In this document: positions 9,610-19,471 of the stretch, piece after piece | Position numbering within the stretch: position 1 is the stretch's first letter | Layout: every line of letters begins with the position of its first letter | NCBI RefSeq assembly: GCF_033807535.1 | Contig: NZ_CP136856.1 | Location: forward strand, 2,847,001 to 2,911,000 | Source of the DNA: Oceanisphaera sp. IT1-181 | Lineage (GTDB): Bacteria > Pseudomonadota > Gammaproteobacteria > Enterobacterales > Aeromonadaceae | Length of the DNA: 64,000 nucleotides | Direction: 5' to 3' | Notes under the pieces: generated by a model | Database searches by the model: none | The model's input: the letters and a program-made list of their open reading frames with translations, nothing else | What the model was told of the DNA's origin: nothing | Position numbers and translations under genes: made by a program

Positions 9610-11988
9610 ATGCTTAAATGGCTAATTCGCCTCTTCATATTCGGTTTATTCTTAGGCTTTTGCGCCATAGCTGGCGTGTTTGTGCTTTATCAACAGGTAA
9701 AGCCTGAGTTGCCAGATGTATCCGAGTTAAAAGATATTCGTCTTGAAACGCCAATGCGTATTTTCAGTCAAGACGGTGAGCTGATCTCTCAATATGGCGA
9801 ACAACGCCGTACGCCAATTGCAATTGAAGACATGCCACCTATGTTGATTGATGCGGTATTAGCGACCGAGGATGCGCGTTTCTATGAGCATCCCGGCATA
9901 GATGTGATTGGTATTAGTCGTGCGGCCGTAGTCTGGTTTACCACAGGTGAAAAACGTCAAGGTGCCAGTACTATCACCCAACAGGTGGCGCGAAATTTCT
10001 TTTTAACCCGGGAAAAAACCATTACCCGCAAAATTAAAGAAATTTTCCTCGCCATGCATATCGAATCTTTGTTGAGTAAAGATGAAATTTTGGCGCTGTA
10101 TTTAAACAAAATAGCGCTGGGTCATCGCTCTCATGGTGTGGGCGCGGCAGCACAAGTGTATTACGGTAAAGAAGTCGCGGATCTGACCTTGGCAGAAGTG
10201 GCCATGATTGCCGGCTTGCCCCAAGGCCCCTCCGTATTAAACCCCATCAGCAACCCCACTCGTGCCGCAGAGCGCAGAGCCGTGGTGCTGGGCCGTATGC
10301 TAGATACTGGCAAAATTAGCCGCGCACAATACAACGAAGCCATGGCCGTGCCTGTGGCAGCGCGCTACCACGGCGCCGAAATTACCCTTAGTGCACCTTA
10401 TATTGCAGAAATGGCGCATCAATTCGCCTTGAGCATGTTTGGTGAAGATGCTTACACCCAAGGTTTAAAAGTCTATACCACAGTGCAATCAGAGGAACAG
10501 CAAGCAGGTACACAAGCATTGGTGGATGGGTTGCTGGCTTATGATTTGCGCCACGGTTATCGCGGTGCCACCGAGCAATTATGGCAAGGTACGGCTTGGT
10601 CAAACGAACAAATTACTGAGCATTTGGCGAGCTTACCCAGCTATTGGCCATTAGAGCCGGCGGTCGTCACCGCAGTGGCGGCGCGCAGTGCCACCGTACA
10701 AGTTAAGAATAAAGGTGAGCTGACTTTGGCGTGGGATGGCCTAAAATGGGCACGCCCCTATATTGCCGACAATCGCCAAGGCCATGCACTACGCCAAGCT
10801 AAAGATGCCGTCGCGGTGGGGGACTTAATTTGGGTGCGCCCGCAAGGTGAGCAGTGGATGCTGGCGCAATTGCCAGAGATTAACGGGGCGCTTGCCGCCC
10901 TTGATCCCAATAATGGCGCCATTACCTCACTCGTGGGCGGCTTTAACTTCACCTTAAATAAATTTAACCGCGCCCAACAAGCAGAGCGACAAATGGGTTC
11001 TAATATTAAACCCTTTATCTATTCGGCAGCGCTGGATAATGGCTTTAGCCTAGCGAGCATGGTGAATGATGCGCCCATTAATCATTGGGATCCGGGTACG
11101 GGTAAAAGCTGGCGGCCGCGTAACTCGCCAAACGTCTATGACGGCCCAATGCGCGTGCGCGAAGCGCTAGCCCGTTCTAAAAACGTGGTCTCTATTCGTT
11201 TATTGCAAGGCACGGGCATTCCGATAGCCCTGCAGCGCCTCAACGACTTAGGCTTTGATACGGCGAATATTCCCGCCACCGACAGCCTAGCGTTAGGTTC
11301 GCCGTCTGCCACGCCTTTGCAAATGGCCACCGGCTATGCGGCGTTCGCCAACGGCGGTAAAAAAGTCACGCCGTTTGTGGTACAACGCATCGAAGACAGC
11401 AACGGCATAATCTTGTATGAAGCCGAGCCTATGGTCACGCAGGTGATCAGCGAAGAGACCTCATTTTTAATTAGCGAAGCGCTCAACTCCGCCATTTGGG
11501 GCGGAACTAGCCGTGGTCGTCATTGGAACGGTACCGGTTGGCGCGCCGGAAAAGCGTTAAACAGACAAGATATTGCCGGTAAAACTGGTACCACTAACGA
11601 ATCTCGTGACGCTTGGTTTTCTGGCTTCACCCCGGATCGCGTAGCCAGTGCTTGGGTAGGCTTTGATGACTTTGGCCGCCCCTTAGGCCGCACGGCTTAC
11701 AACGCCAACCTTGATGGTAACCAAGTAGCCGGCGGCGAGTTTGGCGCCAGTACCGCCCTGCCCATTTGGATTGGCTATATGAAGGCGGCGCTCGCACAAT
11801 TCCCTGAGCGCGACCGACCTATGCCCAGCGGTTTGTATACCGCGACTATCGACCCTAACACTGGCTTGAAAACCACAGGTAAAGGAATAACTGAGTATTT
11901 TGTGCCCGGCACCGAGCCTAAATACTACAGTCGCCCAGAAACCAGCCAATCCTTTGGTGGCACCAGCGTCACGGATGATTTGTTTTAG
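9610..11988 (+). CDS. mrcA: Penicillin-binding protein 1A, bifunctional peptidoglycan synthase
   Basis: A 792-residue class A PBP. A membrane anchor (about 5-28) is followed by the GT51 transglycosylase domain with TEDARFYEHPGID (catalytic Glu87) and GASTITQQVARNFFL. The transpeptidase domain has Ser464 in GSNIKPF, SKN at 523-525 and KTGT at 658-661. It polymerises and crosslinks peptidoglycan at the outer face of the inner membrane. Length is close to the 850 residues of E. coli PBP1A. It is divergent from pilM. A rho-independent terminator follows the stop. Confidence 0.97.
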   Translation: MLKWLIRLFIFGLFLGFCAIAGVFVLYQQVKPELPDVSELKDIRLETPMRIFSQDGELISQYGEQRRTPIAIEDMPPMLIDAVLATEDARFYEHPGIDVIGISRAAVVWFTTGEKRQGASTITQQVARNFFLTREKTITRKIKEIFLAMHIESLLSKDEILALYLNKIALGHRSHGVGAAAQVYYGKEVADLTLAEVAMIAGLPQGPSVLNPISNPTRAAERRAVVLGRMLDTGKISRAQYNEAMAVPVAARYHGAEITLSAPYIAEMAHQFALSMFGEDAYTQGLKVYTTVQSEEQQAGTQALVDGLLAYDLRHGYRGATEQLWQGTAWSNEQITEHLASLPSYWPLEPAVVTAVAARSATVQVKNKGELTLAWDGLKWARPYIADNRQGHALRQAKDAVAVGDLIWVRPQGEQWMLAQLPEINGALAALDPNNGAITSLVGGFNFTLNKFNRAQQAERQMGSNIKPFIYSAALDNGFSLASMVNDAPINHWDPGTGKSWRPRNSPNVYDGPMRVREALARSKNVVSIRLLQGTGIPIALQRLNDLGFDTANIPATDSLALGSPSATPLQMATGYAAFANGGKKVTPFVVQRIEDSNGIILYEAEPMVTQVISEETSFLISEALNSAIWGGTSRGRHWNGTGWRAGKALNRQDIAGKTGTTNESRDAWFSGFTPDRVASAWVGFDDFGRPLGRTAYNANLDGNQVAGGEFGASTALPIWIGYMKAALAQFPERDRPMPSGLYTATIDPNTGLKTTGKGITEYFVPGTEPKYYSRPETSQSFGGTSVTDDLF

Positions 11989-12014
11989 AAAATTAGCACC
12001 GAGCTAAATCAGAA

Positions 12015-12045
12015 AAAATCCACGCCAAGGCGTGGATTTTTGTTT
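12015..12045 (+). terminator. Rho-independent terminator of mrcA
   Basis: AAATCCACGCC, AAGG loop, then GGCGTGGATTT followed by a T-rich run (TTGTTTT), 27 bases after the mrcA stop codon. Confidence 0.85.
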
Positions 12046-12873
12046 TAGCAGCGAACGGCAAGCACACATCCACGTAGGAGCATGGATACGAGGTGGTTTT
12101 TTTGTAGAAGCCGCTTTAGCCGGCTGGTGGCGCGTAGCGGTACTGTGTCTATCGTTCCCATGATCCGACGTGGGAAGTCTAGCGTCGTGCCACAGGCACC
12201 GAGCAACTGACCTGGCCACTGGTTATCAAACAGCGTAGATGCAGCAGAATGGCGATGGTTATTAAACTTCTCGTTTTGTTGCACAAAACCGGCCGGCTAA
12301 AGACGGCCTCTACATAAGTAATCCGGCATAACTTATGTGGATAGCCAAGCTCCAAACTGCGGCGAAGCTCTCTTCGCCGAAGAGACGGCCACCTACGAAA
12401 GATACCATACCCCGTAGCCGGCAATTTATTCGCCGGGCCAGCGTAGCTGGTTAGTTTTAGAACCAAACCTAAAGCCAAACCGTGCTGAATAAATTTGCAC
12501 CTACAAGGTCAAAACCCAGCGCTAAGACAGTGGCTAAGGAGTCTTGAATCTTTTAAGAGCCTGTAACGACAAAATCCACGTTAGTTCCGCAGCATTACTT
12601 AAGTAATAGCTCATAACTTCTGTGGAATTTTCGGTCAATTTTTCTTAAAAAGCTAAAACCTATCGGCCACGGAAGGCACGAACAACTGAAGGAAAAATAG
12701 TGATTAGATCTGAGAAATCCTTAAGTGGTAAGGGCCAAACACCCCATTATCAGAGATCAAGCTCTTACCGTCTAACATATCTTTGGCCTTTGTCGCACGT
12801 GAACTGCGTCCGTGCCTTCCGTGTTCTTCCGTGGCAAAGAAGATTTTTTCAGTTCCACATCTGTTATAGCGTT
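12046..12873. repeat. Repeat-filled intergenic region between mrcA and oxyR
   Basis: About 830 bp without a credible gene. It holds a forward REP unit at 12104-12143, a reverse REP unit at 12289-12313, a hairpin repeat with ctcttcgccgaagagac (around 12370-12386) that has relatives near 22770 and 27220, and a full GCCACGGAA element at 12666-12835. Confidence 0.75.
12666..12835. repeat. MITE-like element, full copy 2
   Basis: A 170-bp element with termini GCCACGGAA and TTCCGTGGC. It has the inner pair GGTAAGGGC (from 12727) and GCTCTTACC (from 12761), and a left arm with aaaaatagtgattagatctg, the complement of the core seen in the right arm of other copies. Overall layout is as in copy 1 at 2400-2565. 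Confidence 0.75.
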
Positions 12874-13785
12874 CTACATAACCACAATACCGACGCTGCT
12901 CTTAATCAGTTTCGCCATTTCATTAAAACAAGGCCGGCGCACTGAATGGCTGCGGTGTAATAAGCTGATGGCTCGGCTGGGCTCGGGATCCACCACCGGA
13001 ATATAGCTAACGCCGCCAGTGCTTTGCGGGAGCTGGTTTTGCTGCGTATTAATGGCTAACTTGGGCATTAAGGTTAAGCCTGAGCCGGCGGCCACCATGT
13101 TGCGCAAGGTTTCAAGACTGGTGGCTTTAAAGTGCTGATCTTCGCCAATGCCGGCGGCAAAGCAAAAACCCATGGCTTGATCCCGCAAGCAATGGCCATC
13201 TTCCAGCATTAATAACTTCTCGCCTGTTAGCTCACTCAAGGCCACTTGACTACGGTTAGCCCAAGCATGGTCGCTGGGCAGTGCCAGCAGCATAGGCTCG
13301 AGATACAGGGGCAAGCTACCAAAATTTTCCATGTTATCGAGCTGCGCTAAAATCAAACAATCGAGCTCGCCATCGGCTAATTGCTTGAGCAGGGTATGGG
13401 TCTGTGCTTCGTATAAATACAACTGCAACTCAGGAAAGTGCTGCTTAAGGGCTGGAATAATATGCGGTAATAAATAAGGCCCTACAGTTGGGATCAAGCC
13501 GATGTGCAGCTCACCGGACATGGGATCGGTAAAGGTGCGCGCTATGTCTGTTAGCTCTTTGGTTTCCGCCAAAACCCGCTTCGCCTGAGCGGTAATAGCG
13601 TCGCCAGCGGGGGTGAGCAATACCGAACGAGACGTACGCTCGATCAGTATAACCCCTAACTCTTCTTCTAATTTTCGTAACTGACCGCTTAACGTCGGTT
13701 GACTAACAAAGCACTTCTCGGCGGCCTTACGAAAGTGGCGCTCTTGGGACAGCGCCACTAAATATTCCAAATCCCGTAAATTCAT
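12874..13785 (-). CDS. oxyR: Hydrogen peroxide-sensing LysR regulator OxyR
   Basis: A 303-residue LysR-family regulator. The start at 13785 (MNLRDLEYLVALSQERHFRK) is favoured over an open frame reaching 13821, because AAGGA lies 7 bases before it. Residues 1-60 form the winged helix-turn-helix. LEDGHCLRDQAMGFCF places Cys199 and Cys208 at the same numbers as the redox pair of E. coli OxyR, whose disulfide activates transcription of peroxide defence genes. The nearby peroxiredoxin-glutaredoxin fusion is a plausible target. Confidence 0.96.
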   Translation of the reverse strand: MNLRDLEYLVALSQERHFRKAAEKCFVSQPTLSGQLRKLEEELGVILIERTSRSVLLTPAGDAITAQAKRVLAETKELTDIARTFTDPMSGELHIGLIPTVGPYLLPHIIPALKQHFPELQLYLYEAQTHTLLKQLADGELDCLILAQLDNMENFGSLPLYLEPMLLALPSDHAWANRSQVALSELTGEKLLMLEDGHCLRDQAMGFCFAAGIGEDQHFKATSLETLRNMVAAGSGLTLMPKLAINTQQNQLPQSTGGVSYIPVVDPEPSRAISLLHRSHSVRRPCFNEMAKLIKSSVGIVVM

Positions 13786-14004
13786 ATAGGTCCTTAAAGC
13801 AGCGCCGAGCACCAAGCTCAATAAAGGGCGGTGTTGGTCTTTTAGCTCGGCGCTTGGTGCTTAGCGCTAGGCGCTGTTATAACTCGTCGCACGTGACCTC
13901 TTCCGTGCCTCTCATAAACTAAGAGGGAACTTTTTCCGTGGCAAGAAATAGGTTTAGGTTTTATCTTTTCGCTAGGCGCTTGGTGCTCGGCGCTCGGTGC
14001 TGAA
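13786..14004. repeat. Short intergenic region with GGTGCTCGGCGCT-type repeats
   Basis: It contains ggcgcttggtgcttagcgc around 13850-13868 and again cgcttggtgctcggcgctcg around 13977-13997, flanking a partial GCCACGGAA element (about 13886-13946, ending TTTTTCCGTGGCAA). Related cgcttggtgctcgg strings occur near 30470, 40210 and 63150. No gene is seen. Confidence 0.55.
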
Positions 14005-15480
14005 CTAATCCCCTACCCCGCATTCCATGCAGCGGTCTTCGATGGCGGAGCCTAGTTTTAAGTTGGCGTTTAAATCGCGCAACGCGGTTCTTAAGCCTTC
14101 TTCTACGACGGGGTGATAAAACGGCATGGTCAGCATTTGGGCCACTGTCATTTCACTTTGATGGGCCCACGCCAATAAGTGCGCCAAGTGTTCGGCGTCC
14201 GGCGCTATCATCTCGGCGCCCAGAAAGCGGCCGGTAACGGGCTCGCCGTATACACGCAGCAAACCTTGATTGCGGCGCATCACTCGGCTGCGACCTTGAT
14301 CTTCAAAGCTCGCTTCACCAACGGCAAAGCAAGCACCAGACTCAGAGATTTTTTGGCCGCCCTGTTGAGAACGTAGCTCTAATGCCTGATAACTTTCGCC
14401 GACCATGGCGATTTGCGGCGAGGTAAAGACGATAGACAAAGTACTGTGCCTAAAGCCTGGCAACACCTGTGGAAAACGCGCCGCATTATCACCAGCAATG
14501 CGCCCCTGATCGTTAGCCTCGTGCAACAGCGGCAACTGATTACTGGCATCGCCCGCGAGAAAAATATGCGCCATGCTGGTTTGCATAGTGTGGGCATCCA
14601 CTATTGGCGTGCCCTTTTCATCCAGCGCTAGCGCCAGTGTCTCCAGCCCCAGTTTATCCACATTGGGCTGACGACCGGTGGCGGCAATCACATAATCCAC
14701 CAAGATAACTTCATTGACGCCTTCGGGATCAGTAAATTCAATTTCAACCTGCTCGCCCACCCTGTGCATGCGTTGCACTTTGGCATCCGTGTCTAAATAA
14801 AACTCGGCACTGAATAAGGTTTGGGCGTAGTCCATTACTTTTTCATCGGTAAATGGCCCTAATTTTCCGCCCCGGCCCAGCATCCACACTTTAACGCCTA
14901 AGCGATGCAGCGCTTGCCCTAACTCTAAGCCAATCACACCAGGGCCAAATAAGGCCACCGACTTAGGTAAATCGTCCCAAGCAAAGACATCATCGTTGAT
15001 CACTAATCGATCACCCAATTGCTGCCAATCGCTGGGATAGGATGCGCGCGAGCCGGTGGCAATCACAATACTGGTCGCCGTGACTTGAGTGTGCTCATCC
15101 ACCATTAAGGTATTGGCGTCGATAAAGCGGGCAAAGCCGGTGAGCTTATTTTCAGCTGGAATTGAGTCGATGGAGTCGATAACCAAACTGACGAAGCGAT
15201 CCCGCTCACTCTTCACCCGCTGCATCACCGCTTTGCCATCTATGATGAGCTTGCCCGGCTGTACACCAAAGCCGGTTGCTTGGCGCACTGCATGGGCGCT
15301 GTCGGCGGCGGCAATCAATAACTTAGAGGGCATGCAGCCTACCCTCGCACAGGTAGTGCCGATCGGGCCAGATTCAATAAGCAGCACTTTTTTACCCTGC
15401 TTACTGGCGGTACGCCAAGCGGCTAAACCCGCAGTACCACTGCCAATAATGGCGACATCGACTTGCAGCTGTTTGCGCAT
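14005..15480 (-). CDS. Dihydrolipoyl dehydrogenase-like flavoprotein disulfide reductase
   Basis: A 491-residue class I pyridine-nucleotide disulfide oxidoreductase. It has an N-terminal FAD dinucleotide fold (VAIIGSGTAGLAA), a redox disulfide CARVGCMPSK (usual form CLNVGCIPSK), an NAD(P) fold (VALFGPGVIGLELGQALHRLG), an FAD motif IFLAGDA and a C-terminal dimerisation domain with the catalytic His-Glu pair in PFYHPVVEEGLRTAL. It stands alone with no 2-oxoacid dehydrogenase genes nearby, beside oxyR and a thiol peroxidase. A role in thiol or redox homeostasis is therefore as likely as a role in lipoamide oxidation. A Cys-containing tail (DRCMECGVGD) is unusual. Confidence 0.85.
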   Translation of the reverse strand: MRKQLQVDVAIIGSGTAGLAAWRTASKQGKKVLLIESGPIGTTCARVGCMPSKLLIAAADSAHAVRQATGFGVQPGKLIIDGKAVMQRVKSERDRFVSLVIDSIDSIPAENKLTGFARFIDANTLMVDEHTQVTATSIVIATGSRASYPSDWQQLGDRLVINDDVFAWDDLPKSVALFGPGVIGLELGQALHRLGVKVWMLGRGGKLGPFTDEKVMDYAQTLFSAEFYLDTDAKVQRMHRVGEQVEIEFTDPEGVNEVILVDYVIAATGRQPNVDKLGLETLALALDEKGTPIVDAHTMQTSMAHIFLAGDASNQLPLLHEANDQGRIAGDNAARFPQVLPGFRHSTLSIVFTSPQIAMVGESYQALELRSQQGGQKISESGACFAVGEASFEDQGRSRVMRRNQGLLRVYGEPVTGRFLGAEMIAPDAEHLAHLLAWAHQSEMTVAQMLTMPFYHPVVEEGLRTALRDLNANLKLGSAIEDRCMECGVGD

Positions 15481-15650
15481 CTTTACTCCTAGGCTTAATC
15501 GATAGCTCAGAAAGCTAGCTGTTCAGAACAATTTATTCTGAGCATTGGATGATTCCTAAATCCGACCATTCAACGTTAGACTAAATCCATAAGCAAAACA
15601 GCCGGCTAATGACTAAACAGGATCGAGATCAAACATTAACGCGCCCAGCT

Positions 15651-15688
15651 AAACCCACAGCGCCGACTTTCGTCGGCGCTGTGGGTTT
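15651..15688 (-). terminator. Strong hairpin terminator
   Basis: A perfect 17-bp stem, AAACCCACAGCGCCGAC and its complement, closed by a TTTC loop. It lies between the peroxiredoxin-glutaredoxin gene with its remnant and the lipoamide dehydrogenase-like gene. It is symmetrical, without a long T run, so direction is inferred from its place downstream of the minus-strand gene. Confidence 0.7.
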
Positions 15689-15710
15689 AGGTATGTATTA
15701 CTTAGGTGTT

Positions 15711-15784
15711 TTACGCAAAGTACATTGCTAATTCTTCGCTGCCGCCCATCTAAACGAGTGACGGCCATCGACAAAGATCTGCTC
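15711..15784 (-). pseudogene. Decayed glutaredoxin C-terminal fragment
   Basis: Just beyond the stop codon of the peroxiredoxin-glutaredoxin gene the minus strand reads QIFVDGRH, then, after about 8 extra bases that shift the frame, MGGSEELAMYFA and a stop. The intact neighbour ends [20 protein letters not shown]. This is a frameshifted, diverged second copy of the last 20 or so glutaredoxin codons. Many codons differ synonymously, so the duplication is old or came from a related gene. Confidence 0.75.
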
Positions 15785-15792
15785 TATCATAC

Positions 15793-16521
15793 TTATGCTA
15801 AGTATTCGGTCAGCTCTTCACTGCCACCAATATGGCGACCATCAATGAAGATCTGCGGTACCGTGCTACGACCGGATACGGCTTTTAAGGTAGTGCTGCT
15901 CACGCCTTTGCCTAATACTACTTCTTCAAAGCGCATGTTTTTATCTGACAACATTTGCTTAGCACGTAAGCAGAACGGACAGCCTGGCTTACTAAATACG
16001 GTAATGGCCGAGGGCTTAAGCGCTGTAGGGTTAAGGTAAGCCAGCATGGTATCGGCGTCGGACACCTCAAACGGGTCACCTGGCTTATTAGGCTCGATAA
16101 ACATTTTGTCGATAATGCCGTCTTTCACCAGCATAGAATAGCGCCATGAACGCTTACCAAAACCTAAGTCTTGTTTGTCCACCAACATGCCCATGCCGTC
16201 GGTAAATTCACCGTTGCCGTCTGGCAGCACACGAATATGCTCGGCTTCTTGATCCGCTAACCAAGCGTTCATCACGAAAGTGTCATTCACACTTAAACAC
16301 ACGATATCGTCGACGCCGTTTTCGGCTAATACCGCGGCTAACTCGTTATAACGTGGTAAATGAGTGGAAGAACAAGTGGGCGTAAAGGCGCCGGGTAGTG
16401 AAAACACAGCTACTGTTTTACCTTTAAAAATATCGTCAGTGCTAACATCCACCCACTGCTCGCCTTGGCGAGTTCTAAATGTAACCTGAGGAACAGCCTG
16501 ACCGGTTTTATCTTCTAACAT
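15793..16521 (-). CDS. Peroxiredoxin-glutaredoxin fusion (hybrid Prx5)
   Basis: A 242-residue two-domain protein. Residues 1-165 form a Prx5-type peroxiredoxin with the peroxidatic Cys50 in PGAFTPTC. Residues 172-242 form a glutaredoxin with CPFC at 181-184 and [17 protein letters not shown]. Such hybrids reduce hydrogen peroxide and alkyl hydroperoxides with glutathione, the glutaredoxin domain recycling the peroxidase domain. Known members occur in Haemophilus, Vibrio and relatives, often under OxyR control; oxyR lies 2 kb away on the same strand. A strong hairpin terminator and a glutaredoxin remnant lie downstream. Confidence 0.95.
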   Translation of the reverse strand: MLEDKTGQAVPQVTFRTRQGEQWVDVSTDDIFKGKTVAVFSLPGAFTPTCSSTHLPRYNELAAVLAENGVDDIVCLSVNDTFVMNAWLADQEAEHIRVLPDGNGEFTDGMGMLVDKQDLGFGKRSWRYSMLVKDGIIDKMFIEPNKPGDPFEVSDADTMLAYLNPTALKPSAITVFSKPGCPFCLRAKQMLSDKNMRFEEVVLGKGVSSTTLKAVSGRSTVPQIFIDGRHIGGSEELTEYLA

Positions 16522-16712
16522 AACTTACCCCTTAATGAGTGTGCTTTGTTTTAAGTGTGTTTTGCTTCAATGGAGTCAGTATGCCCAAACTGATGGCGTA
16601 AGTTAAACCGTTAGTTTCTATTGGATTGATAGGCGCCACCTATCAACCCAATTATCAGCAGTGAGCTTTAAGCGATCAGCTAAAAACAAACCAAATGCTG
16701 GGCGCTAGGCCT

Positions 16713-17699
16713 TTAATCGATATAACAAAACTCGGGCACCTTGGACATGGCCGCTTCTACGACTTCGGGGCCGGCACCGGGTTTGTGGGCATTTTCACTT
16801 AAATGGCGACGCCAAGCGCGGGCACCCGGTAAGCCTTGAAATATCCCCAAGGTATGGCGCGTTACGTTGCCGAGGTAGGTATTTTGGCTCAGTTGCTGCT
16901 CTATATAAGGCAACAATTGGCGGATCACTTCATGGCGGCTCGGCACTTCATAGCGATCACCAAACAGCTCGCCATCCACTTGTGCCAAAATATAGGGGTT
17001 TTGATAGACCTCACGGCCCAGCATAACGCCATCGAGTTGTGCCAAATGCAGCTTGGCTTCATCTAACGTTTTAATGCCGCCGTTTACCGCTATGGTGAGA
17101 TTGGGGTAATCACGCTTGAGCTGATAAACACGCTCATAATCCAGCGGCGGCACATCGCGGTTTTGCTTAGGGCTTAAGCCCTTCAGCCATGCTTTGCGCG
17201 CATGTACGATTAGCGCATCCACGCCCACTTCGGCTAAGCCATCGACGAGCGTGCAGAGAAATTCATAGCTATCGAGCTCATCGATACCGATGCGAGTTTT
17301 CACCGTCACAGGAATGGCTACTGCCGCCTTCATGGCCGCTATGCTGTCAGCCACACGCTGAGGCTCAGCCATTAAACACGCGCCAAACATGCCGTTTTGC
17401 ACTCGATCCGACGGGCAACCGACGTTGAGGTTAATTTCACCGTAGCCGCGCTGCTCGGCTAACACGGCACAGGCCGCCAAGGCGCTTGGGTCGCTGCCAC
17501 CCAACTGCAATACCAAAGGATGCTCTGGCTCACTAAAGCTGAGGTAATCACCTTTGCCATACAAAATCGCGCCGGTAGTGACCATTTCCGTATACAGCTG
17601 CGCATGGCGGCTCATCAGCCGATGAAAGTAACGGCAATGGCGGTCAGTCCAATCGAGCATTGGGGCGACGGAGAAGCGAGCACTGGGATAATGAGTCAT
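16713..17699 (-). CDS. dusA: tRNA-dihydrouridine(20/20a) synthase
   Basis: A 328-residue FMN- and NADPH-dependent TIM-barrel enzyme reducing uridine 20/20a in the tRNA D-loop. [17 protein letters not shown] at the start, [29 protein letters not shown] (catalytic Cys in NxGCPS), VKTRIGID and the C-terminal helical RNA-binding domain identify DusA. An open frame extends to 17753, but [17 protein letters not shown] is the family start. It diverges from zur, as in many gammaproteobacteria. An 8-bp hairpin (16626-16646) lies beyond its stop. Confidence 0.94.
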   Translation of the reverse strand: MTHYPSARFSVAPMLDWTDRHCRYFHRLMSRHAQLYTEMVTTGAILYGKGDYLSFSEPEHPLVLQLGGSDPSALAACAVLAEQRGYGEINLNVGCPSDRVQNGMFGACLMAEPQRVADSIAAMKAAVAIPVTVKTRIGIDELDSYEFLCTLVDGLAEVGVDALIVHARKAWLKGLSPKQNRDVPPLDYERVYQLKRDYPNLTIAVNGGIKTLDEAKLHLAQLDGVMLGREVYQNPYILAQVDGELFGDRYEVPSRHEVIRQLLPYIEQQLSQNTYLGNVTRHTLGIFQGLPGARAWRRHLSENAHKPGAGPEVVEAAMSKVPEFCYID

Positions 17700-17831
17700 A
17701 TAGTTGAGGTCTTTTTGTACAGAAAGGCCGCCATTATACCCAAGGCGGCGCACTACCCAAAGCTTGTTTAGATGAAGCTAAAGATGAGTGTGGTAAGATG
17801 CGCGCTGTGATCAGTGAGGGTGCTATCAAAT

Positions 17832-18281
17832 ATGTCTATTCCACATCAGCTTGAGCGTGCGGATTTGCTGTGCAAACAGCGCGGTGTGCGCTTTACTCCG
17901 ACTCGCCGTAATGTATTTATGCTTATCGCTGAATATCCGGGAGCGGTGAGTGCCTATGACTTATTAGATAGGCTAAAAGAGCGAGAGCCCAACGCTAAGC
18001 CGCCCACTGTGTATCGAGCCTTGGATTTTTTGTTAGCGCAGGGGTTTGTGCACAAGGTAGAGTCGTTAAATGCCTTTTTGTTTTGTGAGCATTTTGACGA
18101 GCATCACCCCATGCAATTGCTGATCTGTAACCAATGTGGCTTGGTGATAGAGCTGCACGATGAAGCCATCAATCAGGCTTTTGAGCATCAAGCGCAAAAC
18201 AATGGCTTTGTGATCACCAATCAGTCAATTGAAGCCCACGGCCAATGCCGACAGTGCCAAACAACACAAAGTGAGGCGTGA
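17832..18281 (+). CDS. zur: Zinc uptake regulator Zur (Fur family)
   Basis: A 149-residue Fur-family repressor starting MSIPHQLERADLLCKQRG. A GTG 18 bases upstream (17814) is an alternative. The N-terminal winged helix (about 1-85, FTPTRRNVFMLI, PPTVYRALDFLLAQGFVHKVES) precedes the dimerisation domain. C99xxC102 and C139xxC142 form the structural zinc site. The FLFCEHFDEHHPMQLLIC region matches Zur rather than Fur. Zur with zinc represses high-affinity zinc uptake and alternative ribosomal protein genes. No obvious Zur box was picked out by eye. It diverges from dusA. Confidence 0.9.
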   Translation: MSIPHQLERADLLCKQRGVRFTPTRRNVFMLIAEYPGAVSAYDLLDRLKEREPNAKPPTVYRALDFLLAQGFVHKVESLNAFLFCEHFDEHHPMQLLICNQCGLVIELHDEAINQAFEHQAQNNGFVITNQSIEAHGQCRQCQTTQSEA

Positions 18282-18373
18282 GGTGAAAGGAGTGAGGAGC
18301 AAAACTACACTCGCAAGCTGATGTTGTAAGGCAGCAATTAACACCTCTCACCTCACTATTTACACCTCACAGA

Positions 18374-19462
18374 CTAATCCACGTATTCCCAGCGTGGGCG
18401 GGCGGTTAAGCGGGTCACCAGCTCATAGGCAATGGTGCCTACGTGGCGCGCCACTTCTTCTGCGGCTAAGCCCTCTCCCCACAGCAAGACTTCATCCCCT
18501 ACTTGCTCATCGCCCTCAGGGCCTAAGTCGACGGTGGCCATGTCCATAGCTACGCGACCCACTAAGGGCACGCGACGGCCATTAATAAGCACAGGCGTGC
18601 CAGTCGGTGCCATGCGTGGATAACCATCGCCGTACCCCACGGCTATTACGCCGATGCGGGTATCTCTGGGGCTAATCCAGCTACCTGCATAGCCCACCGG
18701 CTCGCCGGCTTTGTGCTCGCGCACCGCAATTAAGCTGCTAGTAAAGTTCATGGCGGGACGCAGGCCGACGTCTGTGCCCTGCTGGTCGCTAAAAGGCGTA
18801 ATGCCATAGAGCATGATGCCGGGGCGAATAAAATCTGCGTGTGCTTCAGGAAAGGCCATGACACCGGCCGAGTTACAGAGCGCGCTGTGTTTCACCTTGC
18901 CAGCGGTGGCTTGCTTAAACCGTTTGATCGCCGCCTCGGTAATGGCGCGCTGCTCGGGCTCATCGGCGCGGGCAAAGTGGGTCATGGCATTCACCGGCTG
19001 TACCACTTGCTTGATAGCGCTTAACCGAACCAATATTTCTTCGGCCTGCTCGGGGCTAAAACCGATGCGATGCATGCCGGAATCAATTTTTAGCCACACC
19101 GTAATGGGCGCGGCTAAGGGCGTGCGCTCCAGTAACGCCAGTTGCTCGGTTTGATGAATACAGACTTGGAAGTTATGAAGGGCAGAATATTGCAGTTGGT
19201 CGGCGTTTAAAAAGCCCGACAGCAACAAAATAGGTTGGGTGATACCGCCGGCGCGCAGCTTTTGCGCTTCTTCAAAGCGCGCTACGGCAAATAAATCGGC
19301 TTCATCTTTTAACGCAGCAGCCACGCTCAAGTCACCGTGACCATAGGCATTCGCTTTAACTACTGCCATCACTTTAGCCGTGGGGGCCAGTTGCTTAGCG
19401 CGGCGAAAATTATGCTGCACTGCTGCTAGACTGATGCGAGCAATAGCTCCGTGTGCATCCAT
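18374..19462 (-). CDS. alr: Alanine racemase
   Basis: A 362-residue PLP enzyme that interconverts L- and D-alanine for peptidoglycan. The PLP lysine is Lys36 in VVKANAYGHG. The second catalytic base is probably the Tyr of VGYAGSW, and IAVGYGDGYPR and the C-terminal beta domain are intact. It starts 9 bp after the dnaB stop, an operon arrangement common in gammaproteobacteria. Only one alr is visible in the window, so the biosynthetic or catabolic type is not decided. Confidence 0.96.
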   Translation of the reverse strand: MDAHGAIARISLAAVQHNFRRAKQLAPTAKVMAVVKANAYGHGDLSVAAALKDEADLFAVARFEEAQKLRAGGITQPILLLSGFLNADQLQYSALHNFQVCIHQTEQLALLERTPLAAPITVWLKIDSGMHRIGFSPEQAEEILVRLSAIKQVVQPVNAMTHFARADEPEQRAITEAAIKRFKQATAGKVKHSALCNSAGVMAFPEAHADFIRPGIMLYGITPFSDQQGTDVGLRPAMNFTSSLIAVREHKAGEPVGYAGSWISPRDTRIGVIAVGYGDGYPRMAPTGTPVLINGRRVPLVGRVAMDMATVDLGPEGDEQVGDEVLLWGEGLAAEEVARHVGTIAYELVTRLTARPRWEYVD

Positions 19463-19471
19463 CCTTGCTCC

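Noticed and set aside
12700..13006. Plus-strand frames of 64-81 codons upstream of and over the oxyR 3' end
   Set aside because: They translate the GCCACGGAA element and the antisense of oxyR.
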